From Dyadobacter sp. CY261 (GTDB lineage: Bacteria; Bacteroidota; Bacteroidia; Cytophagales; Spirosomataceae), in contig NZ_JAKCPW010000018.1 of NCBI RefSeq assembly GCF_021440085.1, positions 37,836 through 101,835 on the forward strand: a stretch of DNA of 64,000 nt, in the 5' to 3' direction. How positions within the stretch are numbered: position 1 is the stretch's first letter; each line of letters opens with the position of its first letter. This document shows, in pieces, positions 52,418-62,310 of the stretch. A program made the position numbers and the translations under genes. Under the pieces are notes generated by a model, which was not told the origin of the DNA, did not search any database, and was given only the letters and a program-made list of their open reading frames with translations.

Positions 52418-55400
52418 TTACTTTGAAAACCGGCTTGCTGCGTTGATACGGGCATATTCGGTGGGTGTCTGACCAAATTGGTCGCGGAAGCATTTGGCGA
52501 AATAATTGGGATTGGCGAAGCCTACCATAAATGCAATTTCGCTGACATTACCATGCTGCTGGCCCAGCAAACTGGCGGCTCGCTTCAACCGGAATGAGCG
52601 GATCAGCTCATTGGCCGACTGGCCCAACAGCGCCGTTAGCTTGCGATGCATATGTGTTTGGCTTACCCCAATTTCCCGGCAAAAGGTATTGACGTCGAAA
52701 TCAGTATTCGACAGGTTTTTTTCCAGCGATGCAAAAACATTTTGCAGGAATTTCTCGTCCGTCGAAGTCACCGTCACCTCGCCCGGCTGCACAATGAGTT
52801 GCCGGCCAAAGCGTTCCCTCAGTTTCTTGCGGCCTTCTAAAAGATTTTTAACCCGCATTACCAGTTCCTGCCGGTCGAATGGCTTTGTAAGGTATTCGTC
52901 CGCCCCATTTCCCAGCCCTGCCAGTTTGCTTTCGGAGCCGGTTTTTGCGGTTAATAATACGACCGGGATGTGGCTCGTAAGCTCGTGTGTTTTCAGGCGT
53001 CGGCATAGCTCTATCCCATTCAGCCCCGGCATCATCACGTCACTGATAATCAGATCGGGCAGGTGTGCGATGGCCCGATCAAAGCCTTCATTGCCATTGT
53101 CCACAGCCAGCGTCCGGTACGCCGGGGTAAAGCAATCAACGAGGAAATTTCTTAAATCGGCATTATCTTCAACAATGAGAAGTTGCGCTTTCTGGCCCGC
53201 TTGTTCGGGTTTGATTTCACGGGCGACCAAGTTGTTTGGAAACGTCGGCAGATCAGCGGCCCTTTGTTGGGCATGCTGTTCCTGGTCTACAACCGGTAGT
53301 GGTAATGATATTCTAAAAGTGGTGCCGCTTCCCTCAGTGCTATCTACTTCAATCACTCCTTTATGCAATTCTACCAATTCTTTCACCAGTGCCAGACCGA
53401 TGCCGGTGCCTTCATAACTACGGTTTATAGAACTATCGGCCTGAAAAAAGCGGTCGAAAATATGGGGCAATTGCTGGGTGGGAATACCGATGCCCGTGTC
53501 CTGTACCAACACCCGTAAATCGAGCAAACCGGCCCGAATAGACTCTGCCAACACCGAAAACTGCACCTGTCCCCCTGCCGGTGTAAACTTGGCCGCATTG
53601 CTCAATAGGTTCGACAGGATACGGGCAAGCTTATCCTGGTCTGCTTTTACCCAAACCGGTTGCAATGGTACGGTGTAACGATAAGTGATTTGCCGGCTTT
53701 CAAAAAGGGAGACAAACGATCCGCCGAGCTGCCTCAGAAAATCACTCAGATCGACAGGCTGTGGATTAAGTGCTAATTTGCCCGCTTCCAGCCTGGAAAG
53801 ATCCAGGAGTTGATTGATCATATCCAGCAGCTGCCCCGCTTGCCGATCGATAAGCTGATAATCAGCATAATGAACGTCAATCTTCGCGGATTGCAATTTG
53901 TCGATCGTCCCCTTGATCAACGCAAGGGGTGTACGGAATTCGTGGGATAGATTGGCGAAGAAATCCGACTTCAATGCGTCCACTTCCTGCAACTTTTCGG
54001 CGGTCAGCCGTTCCAGTCTAAGCTCACTCCGCAGCCGCTCCCGATTGATCAAATGCTGCCGTGCCAGCCAGAAAAAGATAACGATGAGCAACGCATAAAG
54101 CGCATAGGCCCACCCGGTTTCCCACCATGGAGGACGGATAATCACTCGAAGCGAAGTGCCTGCCTGGTTCCACACGCCGTCGTTGTTCGAGCCCTTCACA
54201 CGGAAGGTGTAAGTGCCGGGTCTGAGGTCGGTATAGCGCGCAAAACGCCGGTTCCCCGAATAAATCCAGTCCTTGTCCATCCCTACCAATTGAAAGGCAT
54301 ACTGGTTCTTTTCCGGTGCATTGAAATCCAGGGATACGAATTCAAAGGAAAGAAAATTCTCCTCATAGGGTAATTCCAGCACACCAGCCGGAACGGGCCT
54401 TCTCTGCTCCTGCACCATCAGGCTTGTCAGCTGCACGGGAGGAATGACCGTGTTTTGCTTGATTTGTGCAGCGTCAAACTCAACCGCACCATTGATCGTA
54501 CCAAACAGCAAGCGCCCATCCCGGCTATGTACGCTGCCCAGGTTGCACTCATTATCGGGCAGCCCGTCTTGTATATCAAAATTCTGGAATTGGCGTGACG
54601 CATGGTTGAAACGGCTGATCCCGTGGCCCGTGCCCAGCCAAAGGTTCCCTGAGTTGTCCGGGGCGATGCTTACTACCTGGTTCGAAGGCAGGCCATCTTT
54701 CATGTTATAATAGGAAAATCGCCCCGTTGTCGGATCAAAGCGGTTTAGCCCGCCGTGGTTGGTACCAAGCCAGAGAATGCCTTTTTCATCCTCATACAAT
54801 GCGCGCACCCAGTTGTCGGTCAGCAGGCCCTCCGAATAGGCGCGACCGGCCTCGTAGTAGGTAAACTTTCCCGTGTCCGGATCAAGCCGGTTAAGTCCCT
54901 GGGCAGTGGCAATCCAGACCTCCCCTTTTCTGCCCACCAGCAAATCAAGAATAAGGAAGTGGCTCAACGTGCGGTTTGGGAGCAACGTTGCTTCACTTTT
55001 GGGTTGCAAAACATCCCGCGTGTAATACCGGCATTGCCCGGTGGCAGGGTCGAGCCGCCCGACTGCCCCTTTCAGCCCTACTGAACCACCTATCCAAAGT
55101 TTACCGTCCCGGTCTTCATCCATGCACATGGTAGGCACCTGCGTGGGGTAGCGCCTGAATGTGCCACTGGATCGGTCGAGCCTATGCAATGCCTCCTTGG
55201 TGCTGACCCACACCTGGCCCGCATGGTCTTCAAAAAGGGTCGAAACTCCTTCACTTGACAAAGCATTCGGATCGGCGGGATTAGCCGGAATGTGTTCCAG
55301 CTTCCCGGCGTCTGCCTGCAAGCGGTAAAGTCCCTTTTGCAAACTGCCCAGCCAGATGGTGCCGGTGCGGTCCCGCAGGACGGCCTGAAAGTTGTATTCC

Positions 55401-56536
55401 GGCAGTCTGACAGGCGCATGCGGCAAATGAGCGGGATAGGTATGAAATGCCTTTGGATTGGAAGGAAGCTGGTTAATGCCGTTATCGGTACCGATCCATA
55501 GGGTGCCGGTGCGATCGCGAAAAACGGTGCGCACATCATTGCTGCTCAAACTGCCCGGCTGTGTCGGTTCAGCCCGGTAGGTTGTCAGCTCATCGGTTTT
55601 TGGATCTATGCGTTGCAGTCCTTCCGGTGACGAAATCCACACAAACCCGGCAGTGTCTTCGAAAATACCGCTTTCATAGATCGTTTGAAATACCAGTCCT
55701 TTCGGATTGTAAGCGACAGGCCTCAGCGAATCGCCGGTGATTTTAACCCGAAACAATCCGTTACCCTCCGTTCCGATCCACAGTTCACCGGATTTGTCGA
55801 GCATAAAGGCATAGGGGCTCACAGGCTTGACCGCCTGGTAAGGCAAAGCGAACTGTCGCCCGCTGGCAGCCCTGCGCCACACATCCGGATTATGGGTAAG
55901 TTTTGGTAATTGAAACCAAATGGGCGTAAAATGGCCCGTCTTTGGGTTGAACCTGAAAAGCTGGCCCCGGGACTTTACTTCTATGAACAGATCGCCGCGG
56001 GTATCCTGCCCGATGATGTGATTGACCCGCTCCATCGGAAATTGGGTAATTTTATTAGTTGCGGGGTCAAAACGAAGCAGGCCAAGAGGAGTACCCAGCC
56101 ATATGTATCCCTGCCTGCCTTCAAACATATTGAACTGAACATTCCAGTAATAGGAAAGCCCCGGAAGCTGGTTATAGGCCGTTACTTTGCCGGTGCGTTT
56201 GTCGACCTGATGCAAACCGCCGCCCATTGTCGCCACCCACATCCTACCCTTTCGGTCTTCGTGAACGTCGGTGACGATGGTATGCTGCATGGTGTTGCTG
56301 CCCGCTTTTGGATCAAACCGGAAAGCCGTAAACTGGTAGCCATCAAACTTATTGAGTCCGTCGGCGGTGCCAAACCAAAGAAAACCCTCCCGGTCCTGGC
56401 AAATGGCGCTGATAAAATTATTCGAAAGCCCTTGCCTGGTAGATAGTTGCCTGAAACTAACAGAATGAGGCTGGGCCACATTCTTGCCCGCAGACAACAG
56501 CAGCAGCATTAACCCTAAATGCATTAACATTCTCAT
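52418..56536 (-). CDS. Hybrid two-component system sensor/regulator (AraC output)
   Basis: 1372 aa from ATG 56534-56536 (the frame extends to a TTG at 56545). Signal peptide, about 14 Reg_prop propeller repeats (30-690; GLWFGT-like units such as GFLWFGTADGLNKFDGY), Y_Y_Y domain (about 700-765), TM helix (about 780-797), HisKA with NLSHEFRTPLALIKG, HATPase with GTGIGLALVKELVELHKG, receiver with DLIISDVMMPGLNGIELC, and AraC HTH (about 1255-1365). Full-length HTCS. It binds glycan breakdown products in the periplasm and activates a nearby PUL; no SusC/D pair is adjacent, so its target is unknown. Confidence 0.96.
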   Translation of the reverse strand: MRMLMHLGLMLLLLSAGKNVAQPHSVSFRQLSTRQGLSNNFISAICQDREGFLWFGTADGLNKFDGYQFTAFRFDPKAGSNTMQHTIVTDVHEDRKGRMWVATMGGGLHQVDKRTGKVTAYNQLPGLSYYWNVQFNMFEGRQGYIWLGTPLGLLRFDPATNKITQFPMERVNHIIGQDTRGDLFIEVKSRGQLFRFNPKTGHFTPIWFQLPKLTHNPDVWRRAASGRQFALPYQAVKPVSPYAFMLDKSGELWIGTEGNGLFRVKITGDSLRPVAYNPKGLVFQTIYESGIFEDTAGFVWISSPEGLQRIDPKTDELTTYRAEPTQPGSLSSNDVRTVFRDRTGTLWIGTDNGINQLPSNPKAFHTYPAHLPHAPVRLPEYNFQAVLRDRTGTIWLGSLQKGLYRLQADAGKLEHIPANPADPNALSSEGVSTLFEDHAGQVWVSTKEALHRLDRSSGTFRRYPTQVPTMCMDEDRDGKLWIGGSVGLKGAVGRLDPATGQCRYYTRDVLQPKSEATLLPNRTLSHFLILDLLVGRKGEVWIATAQGLNRLDPDTGKFTYYEAGRAYSEGLLTDNWVRALYEDEKGILWLGTNHGGLNRFDPTTGRFSYYNMKDGLPSNQVVSIAPDNSGNLWLGTGHGISRFNHASRQFQNFDIQDGLPDNECNLGSVHSRDGRLLFGTINGAVEFDAAQIKQNTVIPPVQLTSLMVQEQRRPVPAGVLELPYEENFLSFEFVSLDFNAPEKNQYAFQLVGMDKDWIYSGNRRFARYTDLRPGTYTFRVKGSNNDGVWNQAGTSLRVIIRPPWWETGWAYALYALLIVIFFWLARQHLINRERLRSELRLERLTAEKLQEVDALKSDFFANLSHEFRTPLALIKGTIDKLQSAKIDVHYADYQLIDRQAGQLLDMINQLLDLSRLEAGKLALNPQPVDLSDFLRQLGGSFVSLFESRQITYRYTVPLQPVWVKADQDKLARILSNLLSNAAKFTPAGGQVQFSVLAESIRAGLLDLRVLVQDTGIGIPTQQLPHIFDRFFQADSSINRSYEGTGIGLALVKELVELHKGVIEVDSTEGSGTTFRISLPLPVVDQEQHAQQRAADLPTFPNNLVAREIKPEQAGQKAQLLIVEDNADLRNFLVDCFTPAYRTLAVDNGNEGFDRAIAHLPDLIISDVMMPGLNGIELCRRLKTHELTSHIPVVLLTAKTGSESKLAGLGNGADEYLTKPFDRQELVMRVKNLLEGRKKLRERFGRQLIVQPGEVTVTSTDEKFLQNVFASLEKNLSNTDFDVNTFCREIGVSQTHMHRKLTALLGQSANELIRSFRLKRAASLLGQQHGNVSEIAFMVGFANPNYFAKCFRDQFGQTPTEYARINAASRFSK

Positions 56537-57483
56537 AAAAGCCAATATTAATGCTTTGAATGATCCGAACTCCGGGTGGAAACGTAGCGATCCCCACCAG
56601 GTTTACGGTGTTGTTGCTTAAATGAATACAATGGCAAAAGCGTGACTATTTCAGAGGCTGGGAGGTGGCCTAGGCTATTGGAGCCAAAGCAAGTACAATT
56701 AGCATATGCCCATGAAAGATGTCATTCTGCAAACCACTGTCGTTTACTCAATTAATCTTCCATCACTTCCACTTCTTTGAAACAGGTAAAGATTTCGCGA
56801 TAGAAGTCAGGGTGTGATTGCCAAGTCTGTCCAGTCACAATATTGCTGTCGCGGACGGCCTGTTCGGTTGAATAGGTGCCACCACCCATCTCAATTTCAG
56901 TACGCACATGTTCATAGGCGGTTAAGACGCGGTTTTAGGCTAGTCCGGCTGTAACGAGCATGAAGTTCAAAAATAGAGCTCTTTTTATAGAACATATTTA
57001 GAATCGACAAGGCGTTTTATGAAGGATCTACTCTTGGACCTCTTGCAAAAGTTTGGAAATTTATTTGGCTGTGTACCTTTTATTGCTTCAAGATACTGTT
57101 GTTTCTACGGATGAATTGCCCATAGACAAATGCCGCACAGCTCTCTATGCTGCTCCCAGTACCGATCCGTTTGCATACAAGAAAAATCACGAACGTCAGT
57201 CATCAAGCAAAGAAGGGAAACATCCCAGGATTCCAAAACCTGTCTATTCCGTACGGTTCTTCTAACATAATCTGGAATTGAGGGCATCACGTGACCAGTG
57301 CTGTCTTACTTTACTAATAGATTCTTCATCTTCACTTTATATAAAGTCAATTCCACCAGTTTCCATTCGATTCTCCCCGTTTATCAAGCATGCAAAATAA
57401 GCCTGGCTTTTTATGCCAGTTTTGATCCGGAAAACACAGAAGATCCATGATGTGGGGTCGGAACAGAAAATAGAAATGGTATC
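56537..57483. other. Long intergenic region with gene debris
   Basis: About 950 bp. It holds the HTCS promoter, a minus-strand DJ-1/PfpI remnant (56752-56930) and, at 57050-57290, short open frames on both strands that I cannot connect to any family. No intact gene. The region looks decayed. Confidence 0.5.
56752..56930 (-). pseudogene. DJ-1/PfpI-family protein, C-terminal remnant
   Basis: The minus strand reads RVLTAYEHVRTEIEMGGG, TYSTEQAVRDSNIVTGQTW and SHPDFYREIF before a stop at 56752-56754. This matches the last strands of DJ-1/PfpI proteins (the segment with aGa-x-y-V-D and d-g-n-l-v-T-g). An in-frame stop about 10 bp upstream of the first matching residue closes the frame, and the nucleophile-elbow part is missing. 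A dead fragment. Confidence 0.68.
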
Positions 57484-58326
57484 ATGAAAAAGATGGCCCC
57501 AATTATTTATATTTTATTAATCATCATCGGTGTGTATCTGCTGAGCTGCGGGCCAGGCAGCCGGAAAGGCTATCGGATTGAAAAAGGCGAAGTGGTCATT
57601 TACAGGGGTTTTCCGGCATCCCGCACCGTTATTGGCGAAGCGGATGCAAAGTCGTTCATAGCCATAAACGACGATTTTGGAAAAGATAAAAATCACGCTT
57701 TTTACCTTACAAGCATCATCCCCGAAGCCGATCCTGCCACCTTCGTGTACCTGTCGGGAGGATACTCAAAAGATAAAACGCATGGGTATTCCAGAGATCA
57801 GCTGATCAGCCGCGACGGCGCAAATTTCAAAATTGTTCCTGATCCAAGTGAAACCAGGCCGGAAGTAACCATGCAGGGCAGTCCCTATGCACATGACAGC
57901 AAAAGCGTTTTCAAAGATGTATACGTCCTGGAAGGTGCAGATCCCGCTACATTCTCTTTTGTACCGATGTTTAATGGCCAATATCTGACTTATGACCGGC
58001 ACTATGTGTATTTTCAGGATCAGCCGATTAGCGGTGCAGATGGCGGCACGTTCAGGAAGGTGTCGGATTTCAATTTTGCTGACAAAAATGCAGCCTGGGG
58101 CCTGGTATTGGGCCAGTATACGAATTGGAGCAAGATGGAAAATGTTGATCTTGCTACATTTAAAGGCATTGACAAAAATTATGCGAAAGATAAGGACCAC
58201 GTCTATTACAGTAATTTCATTGTAGAAGGCGCTGACGTCGCTACTTTCAAGGAAACCGGATACGTGCAAGCCAGTGATAAAAATGGAATTTATTCATCGG
58301 GCCGCCCCTCGACTGCAAAAAAATAA
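57484..58326 (+). CDS. DKNYY-family repeat lipoprotein
   Basis: 280 aa. Lipobox YLLSC (Cys at about 20). Repeats of the DKNYY type: DDFGKDKNHAFYL, DKTHGYSRD, AHDSKSVFKDVYVLEGADPATF, YDRHYVYFQDQPISGADGGTF, NYAKDKDHVYYSNFIVEGADVATF. Each repeat has an Asp-Lys-Asn/His core and an aromatic strand. Function of the family is unknown. First gene of a seven-gene plus-strand run; 6 bp before the TPM gene. Confidence 0.85.
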   Translation: MKKMAPIIYILLIIIGVYLLSCGPGSRKGYRIEKGEVVIYRGFPASRTVIGEADAKSFIAINDDFGKDKNHAFYLTSIIPEADPATFVYLSGGYSKDKTHGYSRDQLISRDGANFKIVPDPSETRPEVTMQGSPYAHDSKSVFKDVYVLEGADPATFSFVPMFNGQYLTYDRHYVYFQDQPISGADGGTFRKVSDFNFADKNAAWGLVLGQYTNWSKMENVDLATFKGIDKNYAKDKDHVYYSNFIVEGADVATFKETGYVQASDKNGIYSSGRPSTAKK

Positions 58327-58332
58327 TCTGCC

Positions 58333-59859
58333 ATGAATCAAACTACTGCACTAAACCGGATCTGTTTGTTGTTTCTACTTTTGCTGTCGGGATTTTACGG
58401 CTATGCACAGACCTACACGATTGAGACAGTTCCCAATCCCAAGAAAAACAGCAGCCCGGATTACGTCAGCAACCCTGACCAGATCCTGAGTGCCGATGCT
58501 GTGACGCAGATCAACGCGATACTCAGAACCCTGGAAGATTCCACCACCGCACAAGTGGCCGTTGTATGTGTCAATTCGATCGGCGAGGCAGTTCCTAAGG
58601 ACTTTGCTACGGCATTATTCAAAAAATGGGGACTGGGGTATCAGCAGAAAAACAACGGCCTGCTGGTATTGCTCGTCAAAGATCAGCACCGGATAGAGAT
58701 GGAAACCGGTTATGGCCTGGAAGGTATTCTTCCTGACGCGGTTTGCAAAAGGATTCAGGTTGAAAAAATGGTCCCGCAGGCTAAAACCGGCAATTTCGAT
58801 GGTGCGGTAATCGATGGGTCCAGAGAGATCGCACGGTTAATCAGCGAACCTGAGGCCAAAGCAGAGGTATACGACAGCTCCAAATACCATGCAGGTCAGC
58901 CACTCGAAGATTCGGGCGTATTTGTGGTTTTCCTGCTGTTGGTTCCGTGCCTGTTTGTGTTCAGAGGAATTGCGTTTTTAGCGAAAAAAAGAAATCCGGT
59001 TGCGGATCAGATCGAAAAGGCTGTGTCACAAGCCAAAGGGCGATGGGCCTGGGGTTTTGCGCTGCGTATGGTGTTTCCGTTAATTCTCGGCTGGATTGTC
59101 ATCGAATTGCGCGCGCCATTGTCTTTGCAGGGCTGGCAAATATTGACGATCATGTACGTGTACGCCGGTGCGGTTGCGTGGGATGGTCGCAGGAGGAGAA
59201 AAAATGCTTTCGAGAAGCTTTTTTCGGCCTCGACTGAACCGGAAAGATACTCCCGCGAAAAAGCATCCGGCCTAAACAACTGGCTGAACATGGTGGTTTT
59301 TCCAATCCCTTTTATCTGGCTGAAAATCCGGGATAACAAGGTACTCGATCACCTGCGGAACCATCCTCGCCAAACATCAGACGGCTTTGTGCTTACCAAA
59401 ACAGAAAAGAAGGGACGGGAAGCCTTTCTATCAGACTATCAAAAAGTAGAACAGGAGCTGGAAACCGTCGACTATGATGTATGGCGAAATGAAGACCATT
59501 ATGTTATGCAGATAGTTGGGTATGAAGACATGGCTGTAACGAAGTACGAACACTGCGACAGATGTAATTCGAAAGCCATGCACTTCACAGGTGACCGGAT
59601 TGTGAAGGAAGCAACGAAAGATCAGGAAGGAAGCGGCATGAAAGACTACACCTGTAAAGCGTGCGGCCATCACCGCGAAACAGCATACAGCATTGCAATG
59701 ATCGTTGCAGCTACTCCTTCAAGCACCAATTCGTCCCACACCTATTCGTCGTCCGGCAGCACTTCGTGGAGCGGATCGTCGGGCAGCTCGTCGTCAAGCA
59801 GCAGCAGTAGCTGGGGAGGCGGAAGCTCCGGCGGCGGTGGTGCCGGAAGCAGTTGGTAG
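58333..59859 (+). CDS. TPM-domain membrane protein with zinc ribbon and Gly/Ser tail
   Basis: 508 aa. Signal peptide (1-25), TPM domain (about 35-180; NPDQILSADAVTQINAIL, AQVAVVCVNSIGEAVPKDFAT, FKKWGLGYQQKNNGLLVLLVK, EMETGYGLEGILPDA), TM helix (196-216), further hydrophobic segments (about 235-275), and a cytoplasmic part with CDRCNSKAMHF and YTCKACGHHRE (four-Cys zinc ribbon). The C-terminus is Ser/Gly-rich (GGGSSGGGGAGSSW). TPM proteins have been linked to membrane and photosystem repair or acid phosphatase activity. Function here unknown. Confidence 0.88.
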   Translation: MNQTTALNRICLLFLLLLSGFYGYAQTYTIETVPNPKKNSSPDYVSNPDQILSADAVTQINAILRTLEDSTTAQVAVVCVNSIGEAVPKDFATALFKKWGLGYQQKNNGLLVLLVKDQHRIEMETGYGLEGILPDAVCKRIQVEKMVPQAKTGNFDGAVIDGSREIARLISEPEAKAEVYDSSKYHAGQPLEDSGVFVVFLLLVPCLFVFRGIAFLAKKRNPVADQIEKAVSQAKGRWAWGFALRMVFPLILGWIVIELRAPLSLQGWQILTIMYVYAGAVAWDGRRRRKNAFEKLFSASTEPERYSREKASGLNNWLNMVVFPIPFIWLKIRDNKVLDHLRNHPRQTSDGFVLTKTEKKGREAFLSDYQKVEQELETVDYDVWRNEDHYVMQIVGYEDMAVTKYEHCDRCNSKAMHFTGDRIVKEATKDQEGSGMKDYTCKACGHHRETAYSIAMIVAATPSSTNSSHTYSSSGSTSWSGSSGSSSSSSSSSWGGGSSGGGGAGSSW

Positions 59860-59903
59860 CATCATATGCCCATGTGAACAATACATTTTGACAAAAAATA
59901 AAA

Positions 59904-61091
59904 ATGATGATTAAAGTGATCGCCGCGCTTGTGGTGCTCTCCGCTCTTTTGATGGCAGGAATAGGCTTTTTTCGCGAATACATTCCCGATTCTGCTCCTA
60001 AACCGTATTTCGGCGCCAACGCAGAAGTCGAACCGATGGCCACCCCGGTGCCGTTCCCTGACGGACCGATCTATGAGGCATCTCCGGATCCATCCATCAT
60101 CACCGGGTTGTGGAGAAAGGCGTCGGGAAGGTCCGAGGTTACCGGATATGACCGCAAGACGGCGAAAATGTTGTGGAGTATCAACTTCTCGGGTGAGCTG
60201 ATCGGCCAAACAGACAATGAGTTGCTGATGTATGAACCGGGAGAATCGACAGTATATTTTATCAACCCGGTTAACGGCAGGACCACCCGGAAAGTCTCCC
60301 CGCAGCCAGATGCCCTAACCCACCCGTCGAGCCTGTATACGGGCATGGCATTCACCGATCAGCTTTACATTACCACCAAACCGCTTTATGGTAGTGTTAT
60401 CAGGAATAAAGAGGGCGCTACTGACACGACCCTACAAATTGGCATCACAGCAAAAAACTGGCTCACGAATGAAACAGTTTGGTTCTTGCCACCTGTCAAA
60501 CAGATTACTATCATTGAACACAGACCCGTCGTTTCCGGTGATAAGGTAATGGTAGTCAACCCGGAACAAAAAATTGGAGAGGGCCATTCGTTTCAGATTG
60601 TTTCTCTCGAAACCGGGAAGGAACTATATCGCGGCGTTACAGAAGGCACCTATTTTCCTCTCGGCAAAGACCGGTTTTTTGAAAGAACCAACTCATTTGT
60701 AAGACGGATCGATCCATTTACGCAAAAAGAGCTATGGCGCATCGATGGTCATTTCCCGCTCGGCCAGCTTTCAGAGACTGCTGACCAACTGACTATTATT
60801 TCACGGCACGCAGATGGCTCTCAAAATAGCGTACGTATTGTCAATAGCGTTACTGGTAAGTCAATCAGGGAATTCGACCTGCCCTTCTTTAAGGAAACCA
60901 TTATCCATAGTGTTTTTATTTCCGCCGATAACAGGGTATTCCTTCATTTTAAAGAAAGTGATCCGAAGAAACCGGGGAAGCAGCTTTATGACTATTGGGT
61001 ACATTATGACCCGCAGACCAGGACCGCCTTGTCGCGCACGCATTTCCACAGCGAATCATTGAGCAGCCTAATTCCATTCATAAACCTATAA
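59904..61091 (+). CDS. Membrane-anchored PQQ-like beta-propeller protein
   Basis: 395 aa. One N-terminal TM anchor (4-23). The soluble part shows repeated W/propeller-like strands (TGYDRKTAKMLWSINFSG, ELLMYEPGESTVYFINPVNGRTTRKVS, FQIVSLETGKELYRGV, RRIDPFTQKELWRIDGHF, VRIVNSVTGKSIREFDL), which fits a PQQ-like propeller without a cofactor motif I can confirm. It probably reads or scaffolds other proteins in the periplasm. 44 bp after the TPM gene and 11 bp before the next. Confidence 0.65.
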   Translation: MMIKVIAALVVLSALLMAGIGFFREYIPDSAPKPYFGANAEVEPMATPVPFPDGPIYEASPDPSIITGLWRKASGRSEVTGYDRKTAKMLWSINFSGELIGQTDNELLMYEPGESTVYFINPVNGRTTRKVSPQPDALTHPSSLYTGMAFTDQLYITTKPLYGSVIRNKEGATDTTLQIGITAKNWLTNETVWFLPPVKQITIIEHRPVVSGDKVMVVNPEQKIGEGHSFQIVSLETGKELYRGVTEGTYFPLGKDRFFERTNSFVRRIDPFTQKELWRIDGHFPLGQLSETADQLTIISRHADGSQNSVRIVNSVTGKSIREFDLPFFKETIIHSVFISADNRVFLHFKESDPKKPGKQLYDYWVHYDPQTRTALSRTHFHSESLSSLIPFINL

Positions 61092-61102
61092 TTACTCTAC
61101 TG

Positions 61103-61750
61103 ATGACAACTTTAATGTTTACACTAAGTACCCTACTCGGCCTTTTTGGAAACCCGGAAGTAGTACCCAATTCAGCCCTGGATCTTAAAAACTACCTCAC
61201 AACCAGAGATCAGGTTAAGGCCCTTGATTTTAATGCAGTACAAAAAATCACAGCGTCGCCGGCTGAAAAAAATGTCAGGAAAGGCCTCGCTTCCTATTAT
61301 AGTTTTCTCAAAGTACCACTTCCTGAAAATAATCCCGCAGCTGGAAAGAAGGCGGTTGACGCACTTGAAGCGTCACTCAATCTGTACATGGATCCGTTGG
61401 CTTACGTAAAACTGGCAGTGATTTACGCGCAGGATAACCCTGCATTTAACATCAAGCAGGATCGGATAAAATCATTGAAATACTTGTCGATCGCCTGGGA
61501 GATTGCTGATTTGTCGGATCGGGCCACGAAGGATAACGGACTGCTGACGCTCATCGTTAACAGTAGCCTGGGCCTGGGGGACGGCTTCTGGACCGACAAT
61601 GTGAACGGAAAATTCGCGATGAAGAAAGCCCTGGATACCATCCGCCCCGATGTGCTGGCCGCACGCAGCACGTTCAAAAAGCTTTACAATCTGTCGGTAA
61701 AAGAAGAATTCGCGGGTTCCACCAACTTGGAGCGCCACTATGGAGGTTGA
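61103..61750 (+). CDS. Hypothetical helical protein
   Basis: 215 aa. A hydrophobic N-terminus (1-16) may be a short signal or anchor. The rest is mainly helical with TPR-like spacing (KNYLTTRDQVKALDF, AVDALEASLNLYMDPLAYVKLAVIYAQ, KSLKYLSIAWEIADLSD, AARSTFKKLYNL). I recognise no family. Its tight spacing (11 bp after the propeller protein) makes it part of the operon. Confidence 0.65.
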   Translation: MTTLMFTLSTLLGLFGNPEVVPNSALDLKNYLTTRDQVKALDFNAVQKITASPAEKNVRKGLASYYSFLKVPLPENNPAAGKKAVDALEASLNLYMDPLAYVKLAVIYAQDNPAFNIKQDRIKSLKYLSIAWEIADLSDRATKDNGLLTLIVNSSLGLGDGFWTDNVNGKFAMKKALDTIRPDVLAARSTFKKLYNLSVKEEFAGSTNLERHYGG

Positions 61751-61795
61751 TACCTTTCATTAAACTCAATTATTCCACATTAACCATCACTTTCC

Positions 61796-62293
61796 ATGGA
61801 ACCTATCAAAAACCCGACGCCTGCCAAACCCGAAGATGCTCAGGCAGCGTTGCAGAACGAACAATACAACCGCGTCACTTTTATGATTCAAAACTATGTT
61901 GAGTCGATAGGATTGACCAAAGAAAAAACCTACAACCCCAAAAACAACAACTGGATCTGGAAAAACGGCTCGGCGACGATAGAGGTGTATATTCAAACCA
62001 TCAATTTTGACAATGGCGGTCGCCGGGATTACCTGCGGATTTTTTCTCCGCTTCTTGAAATCCCGGCCAACAATCTGCTGAATTTCTACCGTCATCTACT
62101 CGAACTGAACGACAAGAGGCTTGGTGTCAAATTATGTATAGCACCCAATACGCAAACAGTTTATGCAACTTACGAGCGCGACATCAGAGGAATGGATTAC
62201 CAGGAACTTACGACCTGCATCATCGATCTCGAGCTGTGGGCCGACGAACTGGACGATCAGCTTAAAGCACAATTTCCAAATTGGTCAAACTAA
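61796..62293 (+). CDS. YbjN-like (T3SS-chaperone-fold) domain protein
   Basis: 165 aa, cytoplasmic, no signal. The pattern VTFMIQNYVESIGLTKEKTYNPKNNNWIWKNGSATIEVYI, then YLRIFSPLLEIP and LLNFYRHLLELNDKRLGVKLCIAPNTQTVYATYERD fits the YbjN/type III chaperone-like alpha/beta fold. Members bind partner proteins or modulate stress; exact role unknown. Confidence 0.72.
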   Translation: MEPIKNPTPAKPEDAQAALQNEQYNRVTFMIQNYVESIGLTKEKTYNPKNNNWIWKNGSATIEVYIQTINFDNGGRRDYLRIFSPLLEIPANNLLNFYRHLLELNDKRLGVKLCIAPNTQTVYATYERDIRGMDYQELTTCIIDLELWADELDDQLKAQFPNWSN

Positions 62294-62310
62294 ATTAAAA
62301 TCCGTTGACT

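Noticed and set aside
57053..57290. Small overlapping open frames on both strands, thought to be transposase debris
   Set aside because: No motif supports a transposase or any other family; kept only as part of the decayed intergenic stretch.
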